Assembly (NCBI RefSeq): GCF_001636425.1
Contig: NZ_KV440953.1
Span: forward strand, 2,957,792 to 3,021,791
DNA from: Heyndrickxia acidicola
Lineage (GTDB): Bacteria; Bacillota; Bacilli; Bacillales; Bacillaceae_C
Direction of reading: 5' to 3'
DNA: 64,000 nucleotides
Below the pieces are notes generated by a model. That model made no database searches, was not told the origin of the DNA, and saw only the letters and a list, made by a program, of their open reading frames with translations. Shown here piece after piece: positions 44,318-53,544 of this stretch; the stretch's first letter is position 1, and each line of letters opens with the position of its first letter. Made by a program: the position numbers and the translations under genes.

Positions 44318-47086
44318 TTATTTTGCCAGCCAGACCCTCATAACGGAATACAGCTGTTCCAGTTTAAATGGTTTACTAATATAATCCGACGCTCCTGCTT
44401 CAAGGCACTTATCCCTATCACCTTTCATTGCTTTAGCCGTAAGGGCAATTATCGGCAGGTCACGTTTTGATAAATCCGTTCGAATACGGCGGATTGTTTC
44501 ATATCCATCCATATCCGGCATCATGATATCCATGAGAATAATATCGATTCCATCTGTCTTTTCCAAAAGGTCAAGGCACTCCAGCCCATTATTGGCTGTG
44601 ATGATATTCATCCCCTCATGGTTCAAAGCTTTCCTTAGAGCAAATATATTGCGGTTATCATCGTCCACTACCATGACGGTTTTATTTTTAAATACATTTT
44701 CTGTTTCTATAAAGATTTCAGGTGTATCCGCCATTTCAGCAACAGGCTCTGGTAATACTTCCGCTGAAGCTGCTACTTCCAATTGAGTCAGCTGCTCTTC
44801 GTTTACTGCACTCTTTTCCATGCCATTTGGAAGGCTGGGGATGTATAGCGTGAAGATGCTGCCCTTTCCTTCCTCGCTGTCGACCGTTATCCAGCCGCCA
44901 AGCAAACGGGCAAATTCCCGGCAGATTGAAAGCCCCAGACCGCTTCCGCCGTATTTCCGGACAGTTGCTCCGTCAGCCTGTTGAAAAGCTTCAAATATTA
45001 GTTTTTGTTTATCCCTGGAAATACCAATTCCCGTATCTGCCACGGAAACCTCAAGCCAGTATTCTGCCCCTGTCGTGCTGACCCATTTTGAAACTGAACT
45101 TTCATCTATCTTCCTAATCGCTACATGGACAGATCCTGCTTCGGTAAATTTGCAGGCATTTGATAAAAGATTTTTAATAATCTGCCGGAAGCGTTTTTCA
45201 TCCGTATAGAAAATATTTGGAACATCCCTGCCTTTAAAGATCGAAAGCTCCAGCCCTTTATCACTCGCTACGTGAGCAAAATTGCGTTCAATATGGGCCG
45301 GCAGCTCACTAAGGTTCATTTCCCCATACAGCATTTCCATCTTACCTGCTTCAACCTTTGAAAGGTCGAGGATATCATTTATTAAGGAAAGAAGGTCCTG
45401 TCCGGAGGAATGGATAACCCTTGCAAACTCCTCATCCTCTTCTGTCAGATGGCGGTCTGAGTTTTCAGCAAGCATTTCGGACAGGATCAGAATGCTATTA
45501 AGCGGTGTCCGCAGTTCATGAGACATATTGGCAAGGAATTCTGATTTGTACTTCGAGCTTTGCTGAAGCTCCATTGCCTGCACTTCAAGATTTTCTGTGA
45601 CTTTTTCAAGTTCAAAGGTTTTATGCTCAGCATCCTTTGTCCGTTCTTCCAGCTGTTCATTTATCATTTGAAGCTCTTCCGATTGGGTTTGGAGCTCTTC
45701 CGATTGAGTCTGAAGCTCTTCTGACTGAACTTGCAATTCTTCCGTCATTGCTTGTGATTCCTTCAGCAGCCGTTCTATTTCCATGCGGCCATTGATACTA
45801 TTAATTGTAATACCAAGTGTATCTACTACATGGCTCATTAGGCTGCGATGCAGGGCGTCAAATGGCTGCAGGCTGGCTACCTCAATTACAGCTGCTACTT
45901 CATCTTCAAATAGGACAGGAATGATCATAATGCTTTTCGGCTTCATTTCTCCAAGTCCGGTAGAGATCACCGTATAATCCTCCGGCACATTTTCAATGAT
46001 ATACATCTGTTTTTCTGCTGCAGCTTGGCCCATTAATCCTTCGCCCATATTGAATTTCTTCCTTCCCGCCTGGCCTGATTGACCGGCAAAGGAGGCTAAT
46101 TGTACAAAATTCGCTGTTTTCCCTTCCCCTCTTTTTATGTAAAAAGAACCAAGAGAAGCATCCAGTAAAGATACAATCTTCGAGATAAAACGGTCTGCAA
46201 GTGTTTCAATGTGATCAATTCGCTGATACATCGTTGCCACTTCTGCCAGTCTGGTTTGAATCCAGTTCTTATCTTCAATTTCTTTTTTATATTCCTCTTC
46301 TTTTTGGTTAAATTCCTTCAGGGATGCCGCCATTTGGTTAAATGCCGAAGCAATATTTCCAATCTCGTCTTCTGTTCTTACCTCGATATGCGGAAGTGCT
46401 TCAATATTGTCAAAATCAACTGCTTCAATTACATGTGTAATTTGTTTTAAATTTTTTGCCGTGCTTTTAATTACCCATGTTGCAATGAGAATACCTGCTA
46501 GAATACAAAGGATAATAGTAGCAAAAATAAAGCCAAGCATTTGCTGATAGGTAGAATTGGATTGTGCAAAGGACTTATCGAGCTGTGACTCTTGTAAGTT
46601 TTTAAATTGATTAATGGAATTAATCAGGCTGATTCGCTGCTTGGATTGCTGATTTACCAAAATTTGCAGCTCCGAATTTGATACTTTTGTTTGGACAGCT
46701 TGAATGATGCTGGTTTCAAGCTCTTTGTATTGATTGTATTTGGACTCTGTAGCGTTTAATAAAATACTGGCTTTCTTTAAATTTATCGTTTTTCGGAGAG
46801 TATCCACATCCTCTTTAATCGCTGTATCGTTCTCTTCGATTAGATGGATACTTGTCTGTACATCGGATTTTTGCCCATCCGTGGCCAAAAAAAGAAGCTC
46901 CCGGTCAGTCGATGCAAATTTTTGCTGAAGGTCCACAATTGTTCTCACCTTTTGAAACCTGTCCTCTACGATCTCCACGATGCTCCCTTTCATGTGGTTG
47001 ATCATGGTCAAAATGATAATCAGCATAATAGAGATAAGTGCCATTATGGCTCCAAATCCAATAAATTGTTTCTTTTTAAAACTCAT
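44318..47086 (-). CDS. rsbK: hybrid histidine kinase, RsbK type
   Basis: Domains in order: a membrane segment (~8-29), a ~155-residue external sensor of CHASE3-like helical type, a second membrane segment (~187-207), HAMP, GAF (~290-430), a coiled coil with repeated QSEELQT heptads (~450-500), HisKA with NMSHELRTPLNSILI, HATPase with DTGIGISRDKQ and YGGSGLGLSICREF, and a C-terminal receiver with Asp853 in LMDIMMPDMDG. This matches RsbK of the B. cereus group, which senses stress and drives the RsbY phosphatase. The receiver could act as a phosphate relay or sink. It is transcribed with rsbM and converges with rsbY. The start has AGGAAG upstream. Confidence 0.85.
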   Translation of the reverse strand: MSFKKKQFIGFGAIMALISIMLIIILTMINHMKGSIVEIVEDRFQKVRTIVDLQQKFASTDRELLFLATDGQKSDVQTSIHLIEENDTAIKEDVDTLRKTINLKKASILLNATESKYNQYKELETSIIQAVQTKVSNSELQILVNQQSKQRISLINSINQFKNLQESQLDKSFAQSNSTYQQMLGFIFATIILCILAGILIATWVIKSTAKNLKQITHVIEAVDFDNIEALPHIEVRTEDEIGNIASAFNQMAASLKEFNQKEEEYKKEIEDKNWIQTRLAEVATMYQRIDHIETLADRFISKIVSLLDASLGSFYIKRGEGKTANFVQLASFAGQSGQAGRKKFNMGEGLMGQAAAEKQMYIIENVPEDYTVISTGLGEMKPKSIMIIPVLFEDEVAAVIEVASLQPFDALHRSLMSHVVDTLGITINSINGRMEIERLLKESQAMTEELQVQSEELQTQSEELQTQSEELQMINEQLEERTKDAEHKTFELEKVTENLEVQAMELQQSSKYKSEFLANMSHELRTPLNSILILSEMLAENSDRHLTEEDEEFARVIHSSGQDLLSLINDILDLSKVEAGKMEMLYGEMNLSELPAHIERNFAHVASDKGLELSIFKGRDVPNIFYTDEKRFRQIIKNLLSNACKFTEAGSVHVAIRKIDESSVSKWVSTTGAEYWLEVSVADTGIGISRDKQKLIFEAFQQADGATVRKYGGSGLGLSICREFARLLGGWITVDSEEGKGSIFTLYIPSLPNGMEKSAVNEEQLTQLEVAASAEVLPEPVAEMADTPEIFIETENVFKNKTVMVVDDDNRNIFALRKALNHEGMNIITANNGLECLDLLEKTDGIDIILMDIMMPDMDGYETIRRIRTDLSKRDLPIIALTAKAMKGDRDKCLEAGASDYISKPFKLEQLYSVMRVWLAK

Positions 47087-47141
47087 TTTGCTTCCTGCCC
47101 CTTTTATGTTTCAAATGAAATTCAGAGATATTTTTTATATA

Positions 47142-47215
47142 GGCTGTTTTTGCATGGATTGTTGCTTTCACGTACAAAAATTAAATCCGTCTTCATGGCA
47201 TCTAACCGTTTTTAT
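47142..47215. repeat. MITE-like element, family M copy 5 (left half)
   Basis: GGCTGTTTTTGCATGGATTG and CTTCATGGCATC match the left and central parts of the family. The right end is lost. It lies about 55 bases before the rsbK start, within its leader or promoter. Confidence 0.55.
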
Positions 47216-47451
47216 GCAGGTACTTTTTCCTGTTTCAAAACAAACAAAAATAATAACATTGTTATTTACCCTCATCTCCTTTACTCTAAACCTAATTCAT
47301 ATAAATTTTTTAGTATTTTAATAGAAGGATCTGCTAAAGCCCGGTGTGATTAATGAGAAAATGTTGGTTCGACCGGTGAGAAGCGGGTGAAGATAAACCA
47401 GGAAGAAACTTGCAAGAAGATAAACTTTTCAAATCCGAATTAATAAAAAGA

Positions 47452-47487
47452 AAGAAGCCGGCAATATAGCTGCTGGCCTCTTCCTAT
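47452..47487 (-). terminator. terminator of the metQ-like gene
   Basis: An imperfect stem pairs GAAGCCGGCA with TGCTGGCCTCTTC, and T-rich sequence follows on the minus strand. Confidence 0.65.
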
Positions 47488-47489
47488 TT

Positions 47490-48335
47490 TTAAAGGTTTT
47501 TAATTTTACTAATAGAAATATTTACAGGAACGGTTGCTCCTTTATATTCCCTAAGGAGATACTCCCTTACAGCCTGTGAGTGGTAGGATTTAACAATTTC
47601 AGCAAAGTTCTTATTATGGCTATCCTTTGTTCTGGCAGCAATAATATTCACATAAGGCAAAGCTGCTTTTTGCTTAGGGTCTTCTTTAAAAATCGCGTCT
47701 TTTGCCGGGCTTAATCCCGCTTCTACCGCATACCCATTATTGATAAGCGAAGCTGCCACATCATCCAATGCCCTTGCTGTTTGCCCTGCTGAGACAGGCT
47801 TGATCGCTAATTTTTTCGGATTGCTGGCAATTTGCTCAATACTCCCTTTTGGATCAAAATCTTTCTTCAGCTTAATTAAGCCTGCCGTTTGCAGCAATTG
47901 AAGGGCTCTGCCTGCATTCGTTACATCATTCGGAATTGCAATGGTGGATCCGGCAGGAATATCACTTACTTTCTTATATTTTTTTGAATAGATTCCCATT
48001 GGGGCAATAACTGTAGAACCAATTGCTGATATATTTAAATGGTGATCTCTTTTGAATTCATTCATATATGTAATCGTTTGGAATGCATTTAAATCAATGC
48101 TTCCATCATTCAAAGCCGTATTTGGCTGTACATAATCACTGAAAGAAACAACCTTTAGGGTAATCCCCTTATTTTTGACCTGCTTCTGAACGATGTTCCA
48201 CAGCTGCATGTCACTTCCGTTAATTCCGATTCTAATTGTTTTTGAGTTTCCATTGGCACTGGTACCGCATCCCGAAAGTACCAGTATTGCCGCTATAAAT
48301 AAAGAAAAAAGGGCTAGCAAGTTCTTTTTCATCAT
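47490..48335 (-). CDS. MetQ-like substrate-binding lipoprotein
   Basis: The signal peptide ends in a lipobox, AAILVLSGCGTS. The mature part is an NlpA/MetQ-family binding protein: VQPNTALNDGSIDLNAFQTI and IAPMGIYSKKYKKVSDIPAG are the family's conserved blocks, and IPNDVTNAGRALQLLQTAGL follows. MetQ proteins bind methionine for the MetNI importer, but no metN or metI gene is adjacent. The upstream amidohydrolase and SAM riboswitch support a methionine-related ligand. AGGAGG precedes the ATG, and a second ATG lies one codon later. Confidence 0.88.
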   Translation of the reverse strand: MMKKNLLALFSLFIAAILVLSGCGTSANGNSKTIRIGINGSDMQLWNIVQKQVKNKGITLKVVSFSDYVQPNTALNDGSIDLNAFQTITYMNEFKRDHHLNISAIGSTVIAPMGIYSKKYKKVSDIPAGSTIAIPNDVTNAGRALQLLQTAGLIKLKKDFDPKGSIEQIASNPKKLAIKPVSAGQTARALDDVAASLINNGYAVEAGLSPAKDAIFKEDPKQKAALPYVNIIAARTKDSHNKNFAEIVKSYHSQAVREYLLREYKGATVPVNISISKIKNL

Positions 48336-48431
48336 CTTTCCTCCTAGGGGTACTTACATTCTTCTTGTTTTTTGATATACACAACAAGGATTCTATTACG
48401 CTAAAAAAAGGCTTTAATTCAACTTTTATTC

Positions 48432-48468
48432 CAGTCTGCTTCGGAGTATATCTCCCCGAAGCAGACTG
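48432..48468 (-). other. intercistronic hairpin without T run
   Basis: CAGTCTGCTTCGG (48432-48444) pairs perfectly with CCGAAGCAGACTG (48456-48468), seven bases after the amidohydrolase stop. There is no T run directly after it, so it is more likely an RNA stability or processing element than a full terminator. Confidence 0.6.
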
Positions 48469-48474
48469 ATTTGT

Positions 48475-49689
48475 TTATTTCTGCTTTGCATGAACAAAGT
48501 CTGATTTGACTTTGTTTAAAAGCGCTTCTTCCGTCAGTAGCCGAAGACCGGTTAAAGCCAATGCTTTTGCCCCTGCAATGAGAGCATGTTCTCCAATTTC
48601 AGAGCAGGCTGCTTCACGAAATTCCTTTGTATGTCCGATAAGATCATCCGGTCCAATTTTTATATAACAATGGGATGTGGGCACCACCTGACTCACATTC
48701 CCTGCATCTGTACTTCCAATCCCATTGCCCTTTTCTGCAATGGTTTCTCCCAGCAGCGAAAGCTCTTGACCAACAGCAGCATCAAGTGAAGCATTGAGAA
48801 TCAAGTTATGAACTTCATTTTGAAACCTTTCTATCTTCACAGTGCAGCCTGTGGCAAGGGCAGCTCCTTCAGCAATCCTCCGAACCTTGGCCGATACCTC
48901 TTCGGTTGAATTCCAAGTACTTGCCCTAATAAAGAAGCGCGCTGAAGCATAATCAGGAATGATATTAGGGGCTTCACCGCCATGTGTGATGATTCCATGG
49001 ACCCGGACATCCGATGCCAGCTGCTGCCTTAGCGCATTAATGCCATTAAACAACTGAATCACCGCATCTAAGGCATTAATTCCTTCTTCTGGAGAGCTGG
49101 CAGCATGAGCTGTTCTTCCGTAAAAATGGAAGTCAAGCGGATCAACAGCAAGTGAAGGGGTTGTTAAGCTGGTTTGGCCGCTGGGATGAAGCATAAGGGC
49201 GGCATCAATTCCATTTAAATACCCTTCTCTTACAAAACTGCCCTTGGCACTGCCGTTAGGTCCGCCTTCTTCAGCAGGCGTTCCCAAAACAACCACTTCT
49301 CCACCCGTTTCTTCAATGACTTTTGATAAGGCAATGCCCGCTGCTGTACTGGTCGTGCCGATAATGTTATGCCCGCATGCATGGCCAATCCCGGGAAGTG
49401 CGTCATATTCTGCAAGGAAAGCGATAGATGGGCCGGCTTTTTCGGATGACTTTCTCGCCACAAATCCTGTTTCATGCCCTGCAACATTGCGGGTTACATC
49501 AAAACCCTCCTTTTCCAGAATTTCCGTTAATGCTTTTGATGCAAAAAATTCCTTATTACCAATTTCCGGCCTTTCATGGATAGCATGGCTTGTTTGAATA
49601 TAAAGTTCTTTTGATTCATCAACGCTGGATAGTATCGTTTCTCTATATTGTTCAATAAGTGTCTCGCTGTTTTCCTTTTGAATTGCCAA
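48475..49689 (-). CDS. M20-family amidohydrolase (aminoacylase/AbgB-like)
   Basis: It is a di-metal hydrolase of the M20D group. AEYDALPGIGHACGHNIIGT near residue 95 supplies metal ligands, LGTPAEEGGPNGSAKGSF near residue 142 contains the catalytic Glu pair, and GRTAHAASSPEEGINALDAV near residue 195 is the dimerisation-domain His block. The group removes acyl or aromatic groups from amino acid derivatives. The S-box leader suggests that the product is methionine, cysteine or a relative. The TTG start at 49689 has AGAGGA five bases upstream. It is followed by the MetQ-like gene, 139 bases downstream. Confidence 0.85.
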   Translation of the reverse strand: MAIQKENSETLIEQYRETILSSVDESKELYIQTSHAIHERPEIGNKEFFASKALTEILEKEGFDVTRNVAGHETGFVARKSSEKAGPSIAFLAEYDALPGIGHACGHNIIGTTSTAAGIALSKVIEETGGEVVVLGTPAEEGGPNGSAKGSFVREGYLNGIDAALMLHPSGQTSLTTPSLAVDPLDFHFYGRTAHAASSPEEGINALDAVIQLFNGINALRQQLASDVRVHGIITHGGEAPNIIPDYASARFFIRASTWNSTEEVSAKVRRIAEGAALATGCTVKIERFQNEVHNLILNASLDAAVGQELSLLGETIAEKGNGIGSTDAGNVSQVVPTSHCYIKIGPDDLIGHTKEFREAACSEIGEHALIAGAKALALTGLRLLTEEALLNKVKSDFVHAKQK

Positions 49690-49773
49690 TTGAATCCTCT
49701 CCCTCTCTTCTTTTCTATTGCTGTATTTGTCTTTTGTAAGTCTGTTTACTAGACTAAATTAGTTTTAAGCTCA

Positions 49774-49820
49774 AAAAAGCCCCTCTTCTTATCCAATACA
49801 CGATAAAGAAGAAGGGCTTA
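49774..49820 (-). terminator. S-box-controlled leader terminator
   Basis: GATAAAGAAGAAGGGCT (49802-49818) pairs with AGCCCCTCTTCTTATC (49779-49794), and six T follow on the minus strand. It overlaps the 3' part of the S-box leader. Confidence 0.88.
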
Positions 49821-49825
49821 TGTAA

Positions 49826-49958
49826 ACACCGGCGACTTCTCATCTACCAAATCAATGATTCACTGATTTGCAGGAATTGGCACGGTGTTTGCGAAAAAAC
49901 AGCAAATCCGTTGCCGAGGTATCATAGGGCCAGTCCCTCCACCTCTCTGGATAAGAAA
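49826..49958 (-). ncRNA. SAM-I (S-box) riboswitch
   Basis: Read on the minus strand, the leader begins TTCTTATCCAGAGAGGTGGA and continues GGGACTGGCCC, then ATGATACCTCGGCAAC, the canonical S-box core. Further pairing (ACACCG with CGGTGT) closes P3/P4-like helices, and a terminator hairpin comes next. High SAM is expected to stop transcription before the M20 amidohydrolase and MetQ-like genes. Confidence 0.95.
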
Positions 49959-50138
49959 TATGATATTTATGAAATTTTTAATATGAGTTTTATTGTAGTG
50001 AGTTTATTTTTATTTGTCAATAAATTTCCCAAAATTTATTCTTTTCAAGCACATTTCGAGGACCTGTTAGTATAATCGGAAAAAGTGGATATGAGAACAG
50101 GATTTTACTTTAGTTCGCTAAATCATCAATTACATAAC

Positions 50139-50176
50139 AAAGCGGCATCGCCTTATTAAGGAGATGCCGCTTTCTT
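50139..50176 (-). terminator. terminator of yerC
   Basis: AAAGCGGCATC pairs with GATGCCGCTTT (50139-50149 with 50163-50173) with an inner CCTT/AAGG pair. The minus-strand exit is T/A-rich but has no pure T run. Confidence 0.7.
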
Positions 50177-50189
50177 TAACTGCATTAAG

Positions 50190-50504
50190 TTACTCACTCA
50201 CTTTTTGTTCTTGTTGTTCCTTCAAACGATCAAGAACCATTTCATAGGAATCATTTCCATAATTTAAACAGCGCTTCACACGAGAAATAGTAGCAGTGCT
50301 GGCACCAGTCTCCGTCTCAATGACATGGTAGGTTTTTTTCTCGCGCAGCATGCTTGCTACTTCTAAACGCTGTGCCAATGACTGAATTTCGTTAATTGTA
50401 CATAAATCATCAAAAAATCGGTAGCATTCCTCCGAATCCTTTAATGATAAAATGGCTTCAAATAACTGATCCAATGATTTCCCTCTTAATTTATCGATTT
50501 GCAT
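50190..50504 (-). CDS. yerC: YerC/YecD TrpR-like DNA-binding protein
   Basis: The 104 residues match the YerC/YecD family of TrpR-superfamily proteins. LCTINEIQSLAQRLEVASML and ETETGASTATISRVKRCLNY form the helix-turn-helix. Its regulon is not established. AAAGGAG lies eight bases before the ATG at 50504, which is preferred over a frame from 50525. It follows yerB as in B. subtilis. Confidence 0.9.
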   Translation of the reverse strand: MQIDKLRGKSLDQLFEAILSLKDSEECYRFFDDLCTINEIQSLAQRLEVASMLREKKTYHVIETETGASTATISRVKRCLNYGNDSYEMVLDRLKEQQEQKVSE

Positions 50505-50558
50505 ACAAAAATCTCCTTTACTCATAATACACGAATATGCTGTGTACTCTATATTATT

Positions 50559-51590
50559 TTACTTAGTATACGTAACCCTGCCGGCATCTGGTATGATACT
50601 GATCCAGGTTTTTCCCGGAATCAGCTTAATGGGACTTCCATTTTCATATGGAAGAATCCTTCCGCCATCGTTTTGCCATTCTACTTCACGAAGCTTTCCT
50701 CTTTGGACAAGATAGGCTTTTCCTCCAGAAGTCAAATTAATGGAAAGTCTTCCATAGCTGTCAATTCTTTTGTGCTCCATTACCGGAATAAACAGATTAT
50801 CAATCAGCACCGGCTTTTTCGTTTCAAGATCAACCGTCTGCACTCCTCCTGAATACCGTTTAAACTTTTTTAAACTGGCATCATATTGAAACACAGGGTT
50901 ATAGTCCTGATCCTGTGAATAGGTAATCTTGACTTTCGTTATATCGGTGCCTGTCAATTCGCCTATCTCTTTATTGGAATCAAATGACAGCGGGGCTGGC
51001 GGTGTGCTCATTTCATAATGTTTTAGCTTTGCTCCCTTTTCAATGTTTTGAAAAGTAATGTACGAATTGTGCGGGGCTACCCTTGCACTCCAGCGTTTAA
51101 ATAAAGTCCCGTCATATTGGATCCCATTGATGTTATCAATGAAACCCTGCTGGAGCATTTTTTTAGCCTCAGGGCTGTAGCCGTGTGCCACATAAAAACT
51201 ATCGTAGCCTTTAGCAAGCCGGATAAAATAATCTCTTGCACTTCTTACCGGGCCAATATTCCTTGGTTTTTCACTTTGAAATATGGCCAAAAACCGGGTA
51301 ATATTTCCTTCAGCCAGCACCTCATAAACAATATCAGCCTCAGCGATACCAGATTGAGGGCGAGCTTTGGTATGGTTATTGATCATAACGGCGACAGCCC
51401 GGCTAGATGACTCCTGACCCGTTTTTTCTCCCGTCAAAGGAAATTGAAAATCCTTCTCTGCATGATGATTCTCAGCTGTTTTTGCAGAGGGATTTGCTCG
51501 TTTCGTTTGCCCGGCATTTGGGTCCTTGTGGCTGCAAGCTGACAACATAAACAGAAAGGTAAAAATCCATACAAAATACCTATTTTGCAT
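50559..51590 (-). CDS. yerB: YerB-like lipoprotein (DUF3048)
   Basis: A signal peptide with lipobox (FLFMLSACSHKD) precedes a ~325-residue domain typical of DUF3048: VMINNHTKARPQSGIAEADI, EVLAEGNITRFLAIFQS and GPVRSARDYFIRLAKGYDSF. The function is not settled; it is anchored outside the membrane. The ATG at 51590 with GGGGAG upstream is preferred over a TTG twelve bases earlier. It lies between yerA and yerC as in B. subtilis. Confidence 0.9.
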   Translation of the reverse strand: MQNRYFVWIFTFLFMLSACSHKDPNAGQTKRANPSAKTAENHHAEKDFQFPLTGEKTGQESSSRAVAVMINNHTKARPQSGIAEADIVYEVLAEGNITRFLAIFQSEKPRNIGPVRSARDYFIRLAKGYDSFYVAHGYSPEAKKMLQQGFIDNINGIQYDGTLFKRWSARVAPHNSYITFQNIEKGAKLKHYEMSTPPAPLSFDSNKEIGELTGTDITKVKITYSQDQDYNPVFQYDASLKKFKRYSGGVQTVDLETKKPVLIDNLFIPVMEHKRIDSYGRLSINLTSGGKAYLVQRGKLREVEWQNDGGRILPYENGSPIKLIPGKTWISIIPDAGRVTYTK

Positions 51591-51683
51591 TTTTCTCCCC
51601 AATCCCCCCGGCGAGGTTTAATGGTTTTGGTTTTCTCTATCTATTTATTCACAAACATTTTGGCACTGTATTACGTTACTATT

Positions 51684-53426
51684 TTAACGCATTATTGACG
51701 GGAAGAGTACAGTTTTATTCATCACATCATACATGCCCCGCTGTGTAATCCTTACATATGGTAGATGCGTGGCAGACAAAAACAAAAGAGAGTAGATAGG
51801 GTCATTGTGCTGATAGCCTCTTTCACCAAGCAGCTTTTTAATTTCTTTTTCTTCTTCCATAAGAATTCCCATCTCTTTATCAGACGACAAGCCGGCTAAT
51901 GTTAAAGGCAGCTCATGCAGAATTTCTCCTCGGCTTGCTAATACAATGCCTCCACCAATTTCCTTCATTCTATTAAAGGCCGCTATAATATCTGCCTTTC
52001 TCTTTCCGATCAACAGAATATCTCCAGTTGTGGAAAAAGATGAAACAAGTCCACCAATGTTGCGGGCAAATCCCTTAATCATCGTATTAATTCGCCATTT
52101 ACCCTGCCGGTCCATCAATACAAGAAAACATTCATCATGATTCTCCGGCAGTTCTTCAACGGAAAGGTCAAAGGTCACTGAATAGGGCTTTGTGATTACA
52201 TCATTAATCATCTCAATCCCAAATGGCATCGAAAATTGAAGGTCATCCATACTGATATCCCACTGTAAATTCAAAGGAGGGAATCCATGTTCCTTCCAAT
52301 CAAGACTCCTTTGCCCATCTATTTCTTGCCCATCTCTTTTCAGCCATTTTCCCTTTGACAGGACAGAAACAGGAGTAGGATTTTGTACATCTTCTAAAAA
52401 ATTGATATTGGCTACCCTTCCAGTCGCAATCATGCCGTGAATATGTGAAATTTGATAATAATTTGCTACATTGTACGAAGCCATATGGTAGGCATCTATC
52501 AACGGAACGCCATGGTCAAGCGCAATCCTGATCATCATATCCAGAACACCCTGCTCATGATAGGCTGGTGTGGAGCCATCCGTGGTGAAAAACATGGAGC
52601 TGTACTGATCTATCCCAAGTTTTTTCATATCCTGAAGAAGGACCGGTAAATCCGGACGGATGGACGAATGCCTTAGCGACACCATATAGCCCTGAATTAA
52701 TCGATTATATACCTCTTCACCAGTCATGGCTTCATGATCACAATCCGCTCCGAGCACCATCATTTTTGCAAGCGTTTTCTCAGAAGCTCCAGGAAAATGC
52801 CCTTCAATTTTTTTCCTCATCCTTTTTGCTTCCTGTATCCAGTGAAGCATTAGGTCATCTCCATCTAAAAGCTTTGGCCAGCCGGTCAATTCCCCTCCCT
52901 GGAGAACTGCATCATGCTCCAGCCATGCTTTCACTTCATCATGAGAAAACACCGTTTCCTCTGTTCCAAGCTCAGTCTGTGAATCAAATCGGCTCCACCA
53001 AAACATAGTGACAGGGGACCTTCTCAGCTCTTTCAACAACGAAAACGCTTTCTTTTTTCCTAATTGCAAAACAAGCATAAGATTGTCATTTATCATAGTG
53101 GTTGTGCCGGTTTGGGATGCATATCGGGCAAATGTCTGGGGATTATATAATTGAAACGGGTGAACATGGGGCTCTATGTATCCAGGTACCAGGGTATAGG
53201 CTGAACAATCGACAACCTCACACTGCGAGAGATTCATCGGTACAGCTTCTCCTGCGTATACAATCCGGTCTTCATAAATCCAAATGTTCCCTTTAATCCA
53301 TTGGCGTAGCACAGAGTGCAGGAATCGGGCATTTTTTAAAAGTAATGTAGGTGATTTTTTTCCATTTAAAACGGCTACATGCTCTCGCAGCTGCCTATTT
53401 TTCCATCGATAGCGTTGGTCTAACAT
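51684..53426 (-). CDS. yerA: adenine deaminase-like amidohydrolase (YerA)
   Basis: It is a 580-residue amidohydrolase-superfamily protein. VPGYIEPHVHPFQLYNPQTF supplies the first HxH metal pair, and GCDHEAMTGEEVYN-type sequence near residue 230 and FFTTDGSTPAYHE near residue 300 supply later ligands. The C-terminal ASRGEILHELPLTLAGL region is the AdeC-type tail. The length equals that of B. subtilis YerA, annotated as a putative adenine deaminase. Conversion of adenine to hypoxanthine would feed the same IMP pool as the neighbouring pur operon, but activity is unproven. GGGAGGGA precedes the ATG. Confidence 0.87.
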   Translation of the reverse strand: MLDQRYRWKNRQLREHVAVLNGKKSPTLLLKNARFLHSVLRQWIKGNIWIYEDRIVYAGEAVPMNLSQCEVVDCSAYTLVPGYIEPHVHPFQLYNPQTFARYASQTGTTTMINDNLMLVLQLGKKKAFSLLKELRRSPVTMFWWSRFDSQTELGTEETVFSHDEVKAWLEHDAVLQGGELTGWPKLLDGDDLMLHWIQEAKRMRKKIEGHFPGASEKTLAKMMVLGADCDHEAMTGEEVYNRLIQGYMVSLRHSSIRPDLPVLLQDMKKLGIDQYSSMFFTTDGSTPAYHEQGVLDMMIRIALDHGVPLIDAYHMASYNVANYYQISHIHGMIATGRVANINFLEDVQNPTPVSVLSKGKWLKRDGQEIDGQRSLDWKEHGFPPLNLQWDISMDDLQFSMPFGIEMINDVITKPYSVTFDLSVEELPENHDECFLVLMDRQGKWRINTMIKGFARNIGGLVSSFSTTGDILLIGKRKADIIAAFNRMKEIGGGIVLASRGEILHELPLTLAGLSSDKEMGILMEEEKEIKKLLGERGYQHNDPIYSLLFLSATHLPYVRITQRGMYDVMNKTVLFPSIMR

Positions 53427-53544
53427 AAAATCCCTCCCTAGGGAGCCAACCTATTTTTTACCTTTTACTTTAACATATTTCGCTGTTTAAAGCACTAAAG
53501 TTTTGTGAATAATTGTGAAAACTTTGTAAAGGAGTTTGAGATTA

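Noticed and set aside
43455-47086. Chemotaxis operon (CheR plus kinase)
   Set aside because: No MCP, CheW, CheA or CheB is present. The kinase is an orthodox HisKA hybrid with an external sensor, and the gene set fits RsbK/RsbM instead.
49774-49958. T-box leader
   Set aside because: The leader has the S-box core (AGAGAGGTGGAGGGACTGGC and CTCGGCAAC) and lacks the T-box sequence and specifier loop.
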